Shown one piece after another: positions 1-10,758 of a stretch of DNA of 64,000 bases. The first letter of the stretch is position 1. Each line of letters begins with the position of its first letter. Source of the stretch: Epiperipatus broadwayi (Eukaryota; Onychophora; Udeonychophora; Euonychophora; Peripatidae); the NCBI GenBank assembly GCA_028023455.1, contig JAQFVV010001004.1, positions 1 to 64,000 on the forward strand, given 5' to 3'. A program made the translations under genes and the position numbers. Under the pieces are notes generated by a model. It had not been told where the DNA came from, made no database searches, and saw only the letters and a program-made list of their open reading frames with translations.

Positions 1-249
1 ACCAAACTTTTATAATATTATAAATGTATTGTGAAGGAGTTTGAAACCGGCCAAAACTTATATATACGTATAAGTAGGTGGGTTTGCTGTACGACCCGGT
101 ACAATATATATATATATGCAACAATTTTTAAATAAATAAGATCAAGGCAAAAGTTATTCTACCATCTTTTCATAATAATAGATGGCATTCTACCAAAAAC
201 ACCGTCAAGCGTATGTTTGTTTAGAGCAAGCATTCACTATCTCTAACTT

Positions 250-318
250 TAGTTCCACTTTCAAATCATGATTTCGAGCTATTTGCTATTGTCAGTGAAA
301 GACAGTAATAAGAAACTA
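250..318 (-). ncRNA. Hammerhead ribozyme fold, type I, left arm of fold-back (family 2)
   Basis: On the minus strand the order is outer helix strand TAGTTTC, an internal loop, inner stem I CTTTCA, core CTGACAA, stem II AGC with loop AAATA and GCT, GAAA, stem III/loop ATCATGAT sharing the A of GAAA, then T17, TGAAAG, a single-base bulge and GGAACTA. Inner stem I pairs over 6 bp and the outer helix over 7 bp. G8 of the core is A (CTGACAA instead of CTGANGA), which should abolish or strongly reduce cleavage. The stem III segment ATCATGAT is self-complementary. The predicted cleavage site is between 264 and 263. Confidence 0.72.
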
Positions 319-599
319 GATCTAAACACAAACTCTGAGCGTTTATGAAACAGTTTCTATTCAGCTTGCAAGCATGAATCTTTTAGACACGTAATATCTT
401 CAAACTCAGCATAGCAAGCCAGATAGCAATGATATATATTGCAGAGGCTTCTACTATGTCATGTTGCTGAACTGATATCAGACCCATATAGCTATCTGGC
501 TTGCTATGCTGAGTTTGAAGACATTACGTGTCTAAAAGATTCACGCTTGCAAGCTGAATAGAAACTGTTTCATAAATGCTCAGAGTTTGTGTTTAGATC

Positions 600-668
600 T
601 AGTTTCTTATTCCTGTCCTTCACTGATGATAGAAAATAGCTTGAAATGATGATCTGAAGGTGGAACTA
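600..668 (+). ncRNA. Hammerhead ribozyme fold, type I, right arm of fold-back (family 2)
   Basis: The order is TAGTTTC (600-606), an internal loop, CCTTCA (617-622), core CTGATGA (623-629), a stem II region TAGAAAATAGCTT (630-642), GAA (643-645), A-T/A-T stem III with loop GATG, C17 at 654, TGAAGG (655-660), and GGAACTA (662-668). Inner stem I (6 bp) and the outer helix (7 bp) are complete and the core bases are intact. Stem II has lost a pair relative to the left arm (AGA/GCT rather than AGC/GCT). The predicted cleavage site lies between 654 and 655. Confidence 0.75.
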
Positions 669-760
669 AAGTTAGAGATAGGGAATGCTTGCTCTGATGT
701 TTATGTAAACAAAAATATGCTTGACAGTGTTTTTGGTAGAACACCATCTATTATCATAAA

Positions 761-3450
761 TACAAGCATTAGCAAGTTTTAACTTGCTTTTTGTTTTTCA
801 TCTTTTCATAGAAAAACAATATAGAAGCCAGTTAATGAGTTACATTTTTTTTGCTTTACCCTCTAGCTAAGAATAATTCAATATACATGAATTACCAACC
901 AATAATTGATTTGGTCTTCAAACTGACCAAAGTTTGAATATTTGTAACAAAAATATTACTGTGCTAGGAATCTACAAAAATTTCTAAACTTCATCTAGAT
1001 TTTAATTCTAGGTCAGAAACTTTTCAGGTAGATACATAACAAGTTATCCCAAAATATTATTCTAAATATAGCTGTTTAAAATATTCTATTTTGTTTTATA
1101 TATTAAATGTAGTTTCTAAGAGGATTATGCACATGCTCATAGGTTGCAGTTATCAATATTCTTTGATATAAGGAGACTATATTTGGAAATTCATAAAAAG
1201 AGAAATATTTTCTTTTTTTACAGAAAACTAGATTCTGGAAGTGTTTTACAAATAAATATTAATTTAAAAAAATATATACTTATACAAGTTGTAATGTTGT
1301 AATAATTATATTTATAAAGTGCATAATCGTTACTTGAAGTAATATTTATTAAGGCTATAACCTTAAAACTATGTGCCTGAAAAAATTACAGTAGGGACTT
1401 AATGGGTTTGAACCAGAAATCAATATCATACACTGATAATTAAATGAGTAATTTACATCTTGATTCACATTAAATATTTATATTAGATGAAAGTTGACTG
1501 GTTAATAAAATTCAAATAAAAATAATTCAGTTCAATGTATATAATCATATTGACCAAGGTGATGATGATGACGATGATGATAATAATAATAAATTATAGC
1601 CTTAGTACAAGTCCTCCCAAAAATATTTCATTTTACTTTCAGTTTCAATAAAATAAAACATGAAACTCTTAGATGCCAAACCTTCTAATTAGAAAGTTTA
1701 CTTTAGGCAAACTTATTAACTTCCGATCATCGTCATTTGCCAATTATTACTGCTATCCCTGCATTTCTCTTAGTGAATTGCATGATTTCTCAGAGTTATG
1801 AATATTATTATTATATTTGATATTAAAAACACAATGTTTAAATTGAGTTAGAGAAGCAAACAAAAACTAAATGGATTAATAAAAAAAATAACTTAAAAAT
1901 GTATTAACAATGAGTATATAAACTTGCAACTATTAATACAATTATAAATATTTTTAATTTAAGTGTAAGTTTAAGACTTTATAATATCTATAATAATAAG
2001 ATCTTGCCATGTGAAATATTTAAACAGTTGCAAAATATGGTTTTCCTGCAGTTACTATTCTTTAAATATATTTACAGTTGTCTTCTTTAATTCCTCCAAA
2101 GATAGTATTTCTTTTTCTTGGAAACTGGTAATAGTAGAGAGTAAATATAGCAGCATTGGTGATGTTATATACAGTATAATAATATCAGTAGGTGTTGGAG
2201 AGTTCTTACAGTAGATACTGCTGCTTTTGAAAAACATCTGGATTCTGGGTATTTTGGCTAGTGTGGCTTTTCTGTGGCCTAGACAGAAATTGTAGATAGT
2301 CTACTACTATACTTTAAAAACAGTCTGCAAAATATGTCTCTCCAAATTACAATGGAAAACAGTTTTACTCAGTCATTTTTTTTTTGCATTGGATCACTAT
2401 AACACTGCTTCTCAAGTTGATTCTTCAAATAAACTAAAGCACACTCAACAAGAAATGCCTGGATGCTTGTTTCAGACCTATTTATACATATTTGATGTTG
2501 TTCAACAACATGTTTTCCCAATAATAAATTTGTCACCACTAGTTACAAAATTTGATCTATTTGTCTTCAACAATATGTTTTTTGAAAAATATGCTGTGGA
2601 AACAAATTTACATTTATTATATCATGATTTGGTACATAAAGAAAAAAATGTTTGTTTTTTTTTTTATTTGCATTATCCAAGAAAGAAAAAAGATCATTGC
2701 TGATATTTGAACCTCAAATAATAATTTCTAAAATATTATTAATTTCAAAATTTTAATATATTTAACTTAGCCATCCAATTTTGCTATAAAAATATAGGAG
2801 ATTTTAATTAAATCTCCATTTCGTGAGATCATATTTTCTGCCATCTCATATAGATATAAGTGTACACATATTTTTTAAAATAAAAGCATGTAGTTATCAA
2901 AATATTTTAAAATATTAATCTTTGAAATCTTTTTAAAGTTGTTTTTATTTATCTTGAAGAAATCAGGATTTCTTCATTTCATTAATTTATTATAACTCAA
3001 AATAAAATTACATCTTTAGATTTGTTTTCATTAAAAGTTTTCTTTTTATTGTAATTCAGGGAAAAACGTGGGTTAGGGAAAAATTAAAGATTTGTACAAT
3101 TAACTGTATTGTTGAAACTCTATACTAAAAGTATTTGTAATTAAATATATTGGTAGAGCCAGTCTGTTGCTCTAATTGAACCATAACTTTTTTATTAATT
3201 AAAAAAGCTTCAAAAATAAAAGCATAAAAATTAGAAGTATCAAAATGCATCTAAAAATAAACTGCTAGGTGTAAATCCTGTTCATTGAAAAATATATAAA
3301 TTATGGAGTTTGCTTTTGTTAATTAGATTGGAAAAATATATTGGAAAAAGTAGAAAAATATATATTGACAGCAGATATATAAAATCTCCAGAACTTTTAC
3401 TTAAAAAAAATAATATTAACCAGTGCCAAGAAATGTTCTCTGGATAGTAG
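761..3450. other. AT-rich intergenic DNA
   Basis: No supported gene. It contains a SINE-like fragment at 1339-1425 (own entry) and a short (GATGATGAC)/(TAA) microsatellite at 1558-1594. A 104-codon open frame at 2389-2703 (+) has fairly balanced composition, but it has no splice or promoter context and no family resemblance that I recognise. Confidence 0.5.
1339..1425 (-). repeat. tRNA-derived SINE-like fragment (family C)
   Basis: On the minus strand there is a good pol III B box, GGTTCAAACCC (complement of 1404-1414). It is followed by a tail containing 'tccctactgt', 'cacatagttttaaggttatagcc' and 'taaatattac'. The same tail occurs at 16962-17040 on the same strand with scattered substitutions, showing a dispersed repeat. 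No convincing A box remains. Confidence 0.4.
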
Positions 3451-3488
3451 ACGTCAAATGCTTCTCCCTTGGAAAATATATCTTACAG

Positions 3489-3664
3489 TCACACCTGGAG
3501 CTACCCAAGCGATTATCAACTTGAGAAAGGATGGGTTCAGCAAGCTAGTCAGAGCATGTCAAAAAGCCAGTGGACAAAAAAAAGATTCATGCCAGCAGTT
3601 TCAAGAATGGAATTGCATAAGGACATCAACCATTGGTTGAAAGTGAAACAGTTGATCGATCCGG
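3489..3664 (+). CDS. Candidate internal exon of an unidentified host protein
   Basis: A 176-nt open stretch lies between an acceptor-like 'atcttacag' ending at 3488 and a donor-like CGG|GTAAAT at 3665. The frame that stays open across it begins HTWSYPSDYQLEKGW and ends near NHWLKVKQLIDP. It has three tryptophans and many K/Q/S residues in under 60 codons, which is unusual for random AT-rich DNA. An overlapping frame starting at 3458 stops at 3640, inside the exon, and is less likely. I do not recognise the family. No other exon of the same gene was identified in the window, so flanking introns would have to be long. Exon status is inference from splice signals and composition. Confidence 0.4.
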
Positions 3665-3702
3665 GTAAATATGAACTTTTACTTAAAGTACTTTTATTCT
3701 GA

Positions 3703-6199
3703 TTAGCATGATACAATTCTAGACTCCATTAACTGAGTTAGTTGTATATAAAAGTTTCAACAACAGAGTGTGGGGGGTTTTAAGAGGGATTGTTTTTCAT
3801 GTTATTTTGGATGAGTTGAAAAAAAGGAGTATGGTGATATTCTACTAACCTTTTGTTAATTAAAATGATGTATAATTTTAAATTATTTTATTAGATTCAT
3901 GTCTGTATAGTTTTTAAATTCTAAAAAAAAATGTTTAATTGCTTCAGGAAGTTAAATGGGGGGGGGGGATAAAAGTCAGTTAAGTGTTCTGACTGTAAGC
4001 AAACATTGGAACCTTATGTTGGAACCTGGTGTACATAAAAAAGATGTTCAATGGCTGTAAGCAAACAATGAACACTTGTGCTGTTCTTTAAGGATTTGAA
4101 TTATTAATCTTGAAATGTAGAGGGTTTGAGTCATGCAATATACTGCTCATTCTTATTAGTCAATTGACTTTTAGTCACACCTATTTGGACAGATCTCCCA
4201 AATAAACCTGGATCGCTGTCATTCATAGGCCTTGTGTGGTGCATGTTTGCTCAGGAAAAAGATATACAACGTTTAATAATGAACCATATTAAAAAAGGAA
4301 AGGAATTAAGATTTATGTTTGTATTTCTTTTTAAAGTTCAGAATGAGTCAGTTGGAATGCTCTGAAAAAGGGAATTGGAAAAGAAGTTACTATAAAAAAA
4401 TGAATATAATAAATACTTAAACCATACTGAAGTCCCTGTCTTTAAATTCTCTTATCATATTAACAACTAAGTAACTATCTGATTTAAACATAAAATTAAG
4501 TAGAGTCAACATAAGATTATGACTAAAAATTTATTATGTGGCCATAGTATGTAAACAAATTATCACTATGAATGTTGAAGATTTTTCTTAATCTAGTACT
4601 AGGCTATATGCGTAGTGGTGCCCTCATACCAATCACCATAATTTTGTTAATCTTAAAAATCCCATGGAAAATGTTGATTTGTAGTTGCACATTTGAAAAA
4701 GCAAGCTAAAAAAGTGCAAAATATTCTAGACTCTTAGAAACTGCAATTCAAATTTTCTACCTATTGAGACAATTTTTCTTACTTCCTTTACAATGCAATT
4801 TATAATTTTTTTTATTTCTCATATATTACAAATAAATGTTATAAAATATTAAATAATATGTATAAATTAACCTTTCTTTTAATTCTATAAACAGTTTACA
4901 TATTTTTTTAAATTTTGATGAGTTTTTTATTAAACATTTTTTTGTGCAGCTTTGTAATATAACTAAATTGAGTGGTTACTGGATTTGTTATAATTACAAA
5001 TCCCTTTCTTTTAAAATAAGACAATGGAACAGTGTTACTTTTCATTTCTCATTTATACCCTTACTACATAACTTTTAATATTTATTCACTTATCTAATTA
5101 TTTTTTGTATTTCAATTCTTTTCATAAATAGTATTTTACAAAATACATATGTCCATAATGTGCAATATTTTCTTGGCATTAAACATTATAAAGAATGCAT
5201 AAAATGTAAGTTCTAGGATCTATAAAATTTCCATTATAGGATGTATGGTGATGCATCCAGAATGATTATCTCAGCTTGACTCCTTTTAAGCTACCAACAA
5301 CATATCAAAAATGAAGTATAAGTCTTGCTTCCTTTTGAGACTTACTGATTGATGATATAACATTTGAAAATTAAGCCTTGTTACCTTTTGAGTCATAGAG
5401 GCTGCTAAATTCAACAAAAACTCAAAACTGCACTTTGCTTCCTGTGAGCTTTGTGGATAAGTGAGTAAACTACTTAAAAGGAAAAAACATTTCAATATAC
5501 ACTTCAACTATCACATGACAACATAGTATTTCATGTACATTACCAAATCCTAATATATTAAAAGCAGAATATATTGAAACAAACTTTCAACTGTTTTTTG
5601 TCATCCTCTGCAGAAATCAATAAATAACTATTCTAATCATATATTTCATAGTTATTTCCAACATCTAAATTATTGATTTTTTTTTTCAATATCAATAAGT
5701 CACTCTTGCTGTCTAGATAGCCAGTATTTCTTTCTCTTTTTGTAATTTTAATGTGATATATTTGATCTTTTAACCCTAATAATTTCATTTCATCTTAAAA
5801 TATTTTACTTTTAATGGATTCAGGGTCAACAAGATATGGCCATCTTTTATTCTTCTAACATTAAACTTTATTTCTCTACATGTATTTATTCCATTGTTGA
5901 GATATCATTTGGGATGACTTAAAAAATTTAATATTCTCTTCATTCTGGAATGGATTTTTTTTATCATATTTCTCTGTTCTCCATTTACTTTTTTATATCC
6001 ACACTAGCAGTATAACTTACTCTTTTTTATCTTTTTTTTATTACTTAACCTTTTTCTTTTTTTAGGCTTTCCAACATTGAACACTTCTAGTGTTAATTTT
6101 CTTCACATGTTCTTTGACAAGCTGTCAAAGATAATCCATTGATTCAAGCTCAGAATACTATTAAGCATTTTATTTTTTTGATATTTTTTTATTATTTAA
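3703..6199. other. AT-rich intergenic DNA
   Basis: No gene recognised. A run of eleven G lies at 3958-3968. The phrase 'ctgtaagcaaaca(t)tg' is repeated at about 3993 and 4051. A degenerate B-box-like 'gggtttgagtcatg' is near 4122. A loosely repeated 'cttgcttccttttgag' theme occurs between 5325 and 5450. Confidence 0.5.
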
Positions 6200-6860
6200 C
6201 CTTTTTCTTTTGTAGGCTTTATAACATCAAGCAATTTTATTTTTAACTTTCTTCACATGTTCTTCTTTATTATTCTTTTTTTTTTTAATATTTAGGCAGC
6301 AGAATTTATCTTGTAAACTCTCTTCTACATCAGTACTTATTTTCATAGATGTGTGGATTAGGACTTTCTCTTCAATAGTATCACTACAAAAGTCTGCTTC
6401 TTTTAAAGCATCAATTTTAGATTTCTTAACTAACTTCAAACCCTTACTTACTTCCATTTTTTCTTCCTGAAATTTTACACTTTCTATTACACTTCATATA
6501 TTTTTATGCAATTTATTTTTTCTAGATTCAATGAATTTTTGGACCATTTCCTCTAAATCACTATGTAATTTTTTTCTATATGCTTCATTTTCTGTTCAAC
6601 TTGCTTTTGTATTTGTTCTGCTATTTCATGTTTCAGCTACTTATAGTCTCTTATACTACATCAAACTTTTCTTTTATTTCTTGATGCATTTTTTTAAATT
6701 CAACATCCCTCCTTTGTTGTTTTTTTCAAGTTTTAAATGCATTTTGTCAACTTTTTGCTGCACCATTTTTTGATTTGATATTTCTTCATTTATTAAATAT
6801 ATTTCTTCAAACTTTGTTTATTGAAATTTTTTAATTTTGTGAAAAGATATGACTGAGGAT
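6200..6860 (-). pseudogene. Decayed coiled-coil gag-like frame
   Basis: Read on the minus strand from about 6860 down, several frames joined by stops and frameshifts encode a Lys/Glu/Gln-rich heptad-like protein, with segments such as HEIAEQIQKQVEQKMKHIEK, DLEEMVQKFIESRKNKLHKN and the 76-codon open piece at 6227-6457 starting MEVSKGLKLVKKSKIDALKE. The style resembles the intact gag-like frame at 12854-13670, though the two are not obviously alignable. A block rich in 'attatttaacctttttctttt' is duplicated at about 6040-6125 and 6185-6270. It is most likely the relic of a non-autonomous LTR element; a dead coiled-coil host gene is the alternative. Confidence 0.35.
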
Positions 6861-9404
6861 AGATTATACTCAAAAAGTTACCTTTAAAGAAGATATTTAA
6901 ATCATTCAGAAAGAAAAAAATTTGCAGAAAATGTGAAAAGAGAAAATTTTAATATATAAAATGAACAATCTTTAGTGTTTTATGATCATTTAACTATATT
7001 CAAATAAGTAAAGTACTTGTAAAAAATATGGGTGTTGTTTTAACACAATGTAATTTTTTTTAATGGTGCTCTAAACATATAATAAGTCTAAGTCCAAATA
7101 AAACTTTTTCAGCTTAATAGAAGTGATAAAAATGAATTAACCATCATAGAAGCATTTTGGTATTCAAATGATGAATAATATTTTTATTTTTATAATAAAA
7201 TTAATTATGGATTTTGCATTTATAGAGATAGAAGCAATTTGCGTACAAAGCTTATCTTAATGTGATTATAGAGATAAGTATTATCTATTGCAAAATATGT
7301 TTGAAGATAGATCATGTACAGAGTTGTCTTACTTTACAATGGTAAATTTTTTTTATAAAAATGTTGCTACAGGAAAAAATAAAAGCATAAACATATTGCA
7401 AAAATAAGTTTATTATAAATGTGTATAAGAGGAGACTCAAAAATAATCAAAATTTTGTAATAAACATTGTGTATTTAATTTTAGGTGTTACAAATTAAAT
7501 ATCTTTTGCAGCCTAGTCCATTTAATGCAATGTCATTTTCTAAAAGTGTTTTTCATTTTTGAAGCAGTCTGGAAACTCTTACAAAGTGATACCTTTTAAG
7601 GCCTGCTCATTTTTTACTTCATTACTTCTAAATCCACAAAAAAAAAATTGAGAGATTTTTTCATCCAAAAAAATGAATATTGAGTGAATTTCGCTGATGG
7701 ATCAACTGAATCATGCTGATTTTACTCCCAAAATTTGTTTCAAACTCAAGGTTTTGTTCACTGGCACATTATCATGGTGAAGTTAGCCAAGAGGAGTTGG
7801 TTGCAGATGGTTGTTGCGGGTTCATCTCCTGGCTGATGCTATGACATATGAAAAAACAGGATATTTACATTTTACTGCATTACACAAGCATTTCAGAACA
7901 AATAGGTTTTAAATGCCTAATTGTTGTGAATGAACACTGAGGGAACATTGTTATTTGCATAAAAAATCTACATCATCTTGATATTGTTCTAATTATTCAG
8001 TCACTATAAAAATTGACAAATAAGCAAAACATATTTAACAAAAGTATTTAACTATGCACATAACTATTTCTCTTAATAATGGCAGTAGGCACACTGATGC
8101 AGGGGAATGGCCATTAGAAATATCTAATGGCAGAGGCATGTACTACAATATGCTCACCTTCTAGAGAATGACTCTAGTTATTTTTGGGTACTTTCTCATA
8201 TATAAATATTTTATATTACAAAAACATTTTTTAAAGTTAAATTTGAACAATAGATGTATGCTAAGTTAATATATAAATCACGTGACTGTTTTAATTATTA
8301 TAACATCTTGAAATGGTTCATTTTGAACGAAAATCGATTTGATGTATATAAATTTATTATTTATTATTAAAAAAAAGTTGTCTATGATATTGATTATATT
8401 TTATATTCAATAATAGGAAATATATATATTATTATTAAGAGCTATTATTATATTTTGTCCTATCTGTTTCTTTCTTGGAGTTAGAATGATTGTACTGATT
8501 TTTGAGTAGGTGCTACTGATGATAATGATTTGTAACCAACTTACTGATTAGTACAATCATCATTTCATATATTATAATATAATGCACCACTTTTTTACTT
8601 TTACACTTTTAAAACGATTTTATATTACTTGCTATTACAGATGAGCTTGAATTCTTTATCAGAGATTGGTCTTTCTTTATTAAAATAGATTAAACAGATC
8701 TGTAATGAAAGTTTGCAATTCCACTACAGCAATGGTAAATAAAATTGCTTTAAAATGTGTAGAAAAAAATAAAATAGTGTATTATATTAAATTGGCAATA
8801 GAAAGGTAATACATTGATTCATATATTATGAGTTATCTTAATTTTTTTTTTTTTTTGGGGGGGGGTGGAGAATCTGTTTCTAGATTTAGACTGGTCATAC
8901 ACATGATGGTGATTTATTCAAAGACTTCATCTTTAAGAAGATTATTAAAACTATTTGCACGGGCTCATTTTTAAAACTATTTTTGTTATAACTATTGAAT
9001 ATTAAAAATGTTTTGTTTAAACAAGTATTATTTACTTTCTGTATGATTTACTTAAAGGACCAGTAAATAATGAGTTAAATGTTACATTATCATAAATCAC
9101 AAGTCCTTCTTTATTGTTAATAATTTTCTATTTAAATAAACATAATAATTTGCAGGATTTTTGAATAATAGAATAATATTGAATAAAGATTTTGATATTA
9201 TATCAATAGTCATAAAGTTTAAATAAATAGTAAACTAAAATAAATAATTATTTTGAATAGGGAAGAAAAGGTACAAAGAAGAAAATTTAAAAAAGCTTCT
9301 CACATGACAATAACAGAAAATCCCAAAAGCCAACCTAATGTGACTATACATAATGTATGGAAACCACTAATCAACTTAGTTCTTAGGAAAAAGTGAAGAA
9401 ATCA
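6861..9404. other. AT-rich intergenic DNA with one SINE fragment
   Basis: No gene seen. It holds a family A SINE fragment at 7782-7856, an imperfect hairpin at 8484-8556 (arms built on ATGATTGTACT, loop of about 25 nt), and a T15/G9 junction at 8842-8865. Confidence 0.5.
7782..7856 (+). repeat. tRNA-derived SINE, family A, internally deleted copy
   Basis: It shares with the fuller copy at 53558-53677 an A-box region (gttagccaagagg), 'agttggttgcaga', a B box (GGTTCATCTCC, near 7819-7829), 'ggctgatgctatgaca' and a terminal A run. The part between the A box and 'agttggttgcag' is missing. No target duplication was recognised. Confidence 0.6.
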
Positions 9405-9690
9405 GGAAGAACCTTATAGATAAGTATATGAAATTTCTACATACTGTTGCCTTTGGCAGAATAGCTCAGTTGGTTAGAGCATTACCTTAAAATTTAATAC
9501 TCAAGAATCTAAGGATTCAGGTTCAAATCCCATGATAGTACTGTCACTGGTCATGCCAGCAACACCTGAAGAAGAGGGGAGAATAATATCTCTCAAAACA
9601 TTATGTATATACTAACCTGTTTGATATGCTATTACTAACAGTTAAATGTATTTGGAATATTTAAATAAAGTTAAATTTTTCTAAAGACAT
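9405..9690 (+). repeat. tRNA-derived SINE, family B, best copy
   Basis: A tRNA-like head has an essentially perfect A box (TAGCTCAGTTGG, 9462-9473) and B box (GGTTCAAATCC, 9520-9530). It is followed by a body with 'cactggtcatgccagcaacacctgaagaagagg' themes and an AT-rich tail 'aatatttaaataaagttaaat'. Body and tail recur at 46445-46722 and, more decayed, at 43690-43935, so this is a SINE and not a tRNA gene. The 3' flank of the head does not complete an acceptor stem. Confidence 0.65.
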
Positions 9691-10758
9691 TCAATACACA
9701 TATTAGACGATGGAAATAGTCTGATATAAAAATACAACTATATAATATGTATCCTAAATTATATATATTTGGATATAAATACAATGTAGAATAATTTGTA
9801 TTGTTTATTTACATTTTGACTCTATAAATGCAAAAATGTTATTTTTAACATTGTTCAACACTGAAAATTGAAATATTTTTATATGTATTTGTCAATTCTA
9901 CATGCTGGATAAACTATATAACTTTTATAGTATGTGTTTAAAAAGGCTGTTTAGAGTTTAAAAACCCACCTTATAACTGTGGGCAGAAGGAACAGTTTGC
10001 ATGAACATGCACAAAATTAGTTTGTAAAGGGATCTTCATAAATCATAAAAATGTAGTTGGCAGATATATATCTTGAAAATTATATGACAATGAAAAATTA
10101 TAAAAGACAGTCAAAATAAATATAAAATTCATTTACAGGAGTAAAAGATACATAATTCGGTTTTTGCTAAATAGATTGGTTTCCAAAAATTATGTGTAAA
10201 AAAATTGTGTAAAGAAATACATTGTATATATGAAAAATTAGAAGATTGATTTCAAGCCTAAAAAATAAATAAAAATAATGAAATAAACTATGTGAAAAAA
10301 CTTGTTGCAATCTTATCTTTTTTGTGTAGTATCAAATATTATTTCATAAATCTTTCACATAAATAAAAATGAATTATAGGAACATAAATTTTGTTTGAAA
10401 ATCAAAAATACCAAAAGAATTAATATAAATTTGGGGAGAATATGTCATCTGGGTTATACATAACAAAATTTCATTTGTTGTATCACTTTCTAATAATAAA
10501 GACATACATTTAAACGTGGTTCGCTGCTATCACTAGAAGTTGCAATATTACTCCAATGTATAATTTACCATCTATTAAATTTTGACAAAATTAATCAATC
10601 CAATCTTTATTGAATTTTTATTTACTCATTCAGAATTGTCAAAAGAAAAAAATCATTTGTAATAAAACATTGGTCAGGGTAAGAAATTTCAATCCAATGC
10701 AGTGGTGCTAAGAAACAACATTTTGTAAATAGATAGAAATGCACAGCTATATATATAT
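9691..10758. other. AT-rich intergenic DNA
   Basis: No gene or repeat recognised beyond short A/T runs. It ends in an (AT)n tract that is the insertion site of the LTR element. Confidence 0.5.

Larger units (their letters stand above)
168..760. mobile_element. Fold-back element carrying two hammerhead-ribozyme arms (family 2)
   Basis: Two arms of about 265-275 bp are inverted copies of each other: 168 to about 435, and about 483 to 760, around a spacer of about 48 bp. The outer arm ends share the 'taatagatgg...ttctaccaaaaacac' theme and the inner ends the 'gctatctggcttgctatgctgag' theme. Each arm holds a hammerhead-like fold (separate entries). The second arm begins near 465 with a motif, gctgaactgatatcagaccc, that recurs as gctgaactgagttcagaccc at about 63104 and 63565 in the HHR units of family 1, so the two families look related. 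No target duplication was recognised. It is probably a non-autonomous Penelope-like/retrozyme-type element; that assignment is inference. Confidence 0.7.

Noticed and set aside
2389-2703. 104-codon open frame
   Set aside because: Fairly long for this AT content, but there is no promoter, splice signal or recognisable motif; kept only as a note.
8484-8556. Hairpin containing CTGATGA as a hammerhead
   Set aside because: The hairpin is real, but GAAA and a cleavage triplet are absent.
9452-9545. A functional tRNA gene
   Set aside because: A and B boxes are excellent, but the acceptor stem does not close, and the body and tail recur at 43.7 and 46.5 kb, so it is a SINE.
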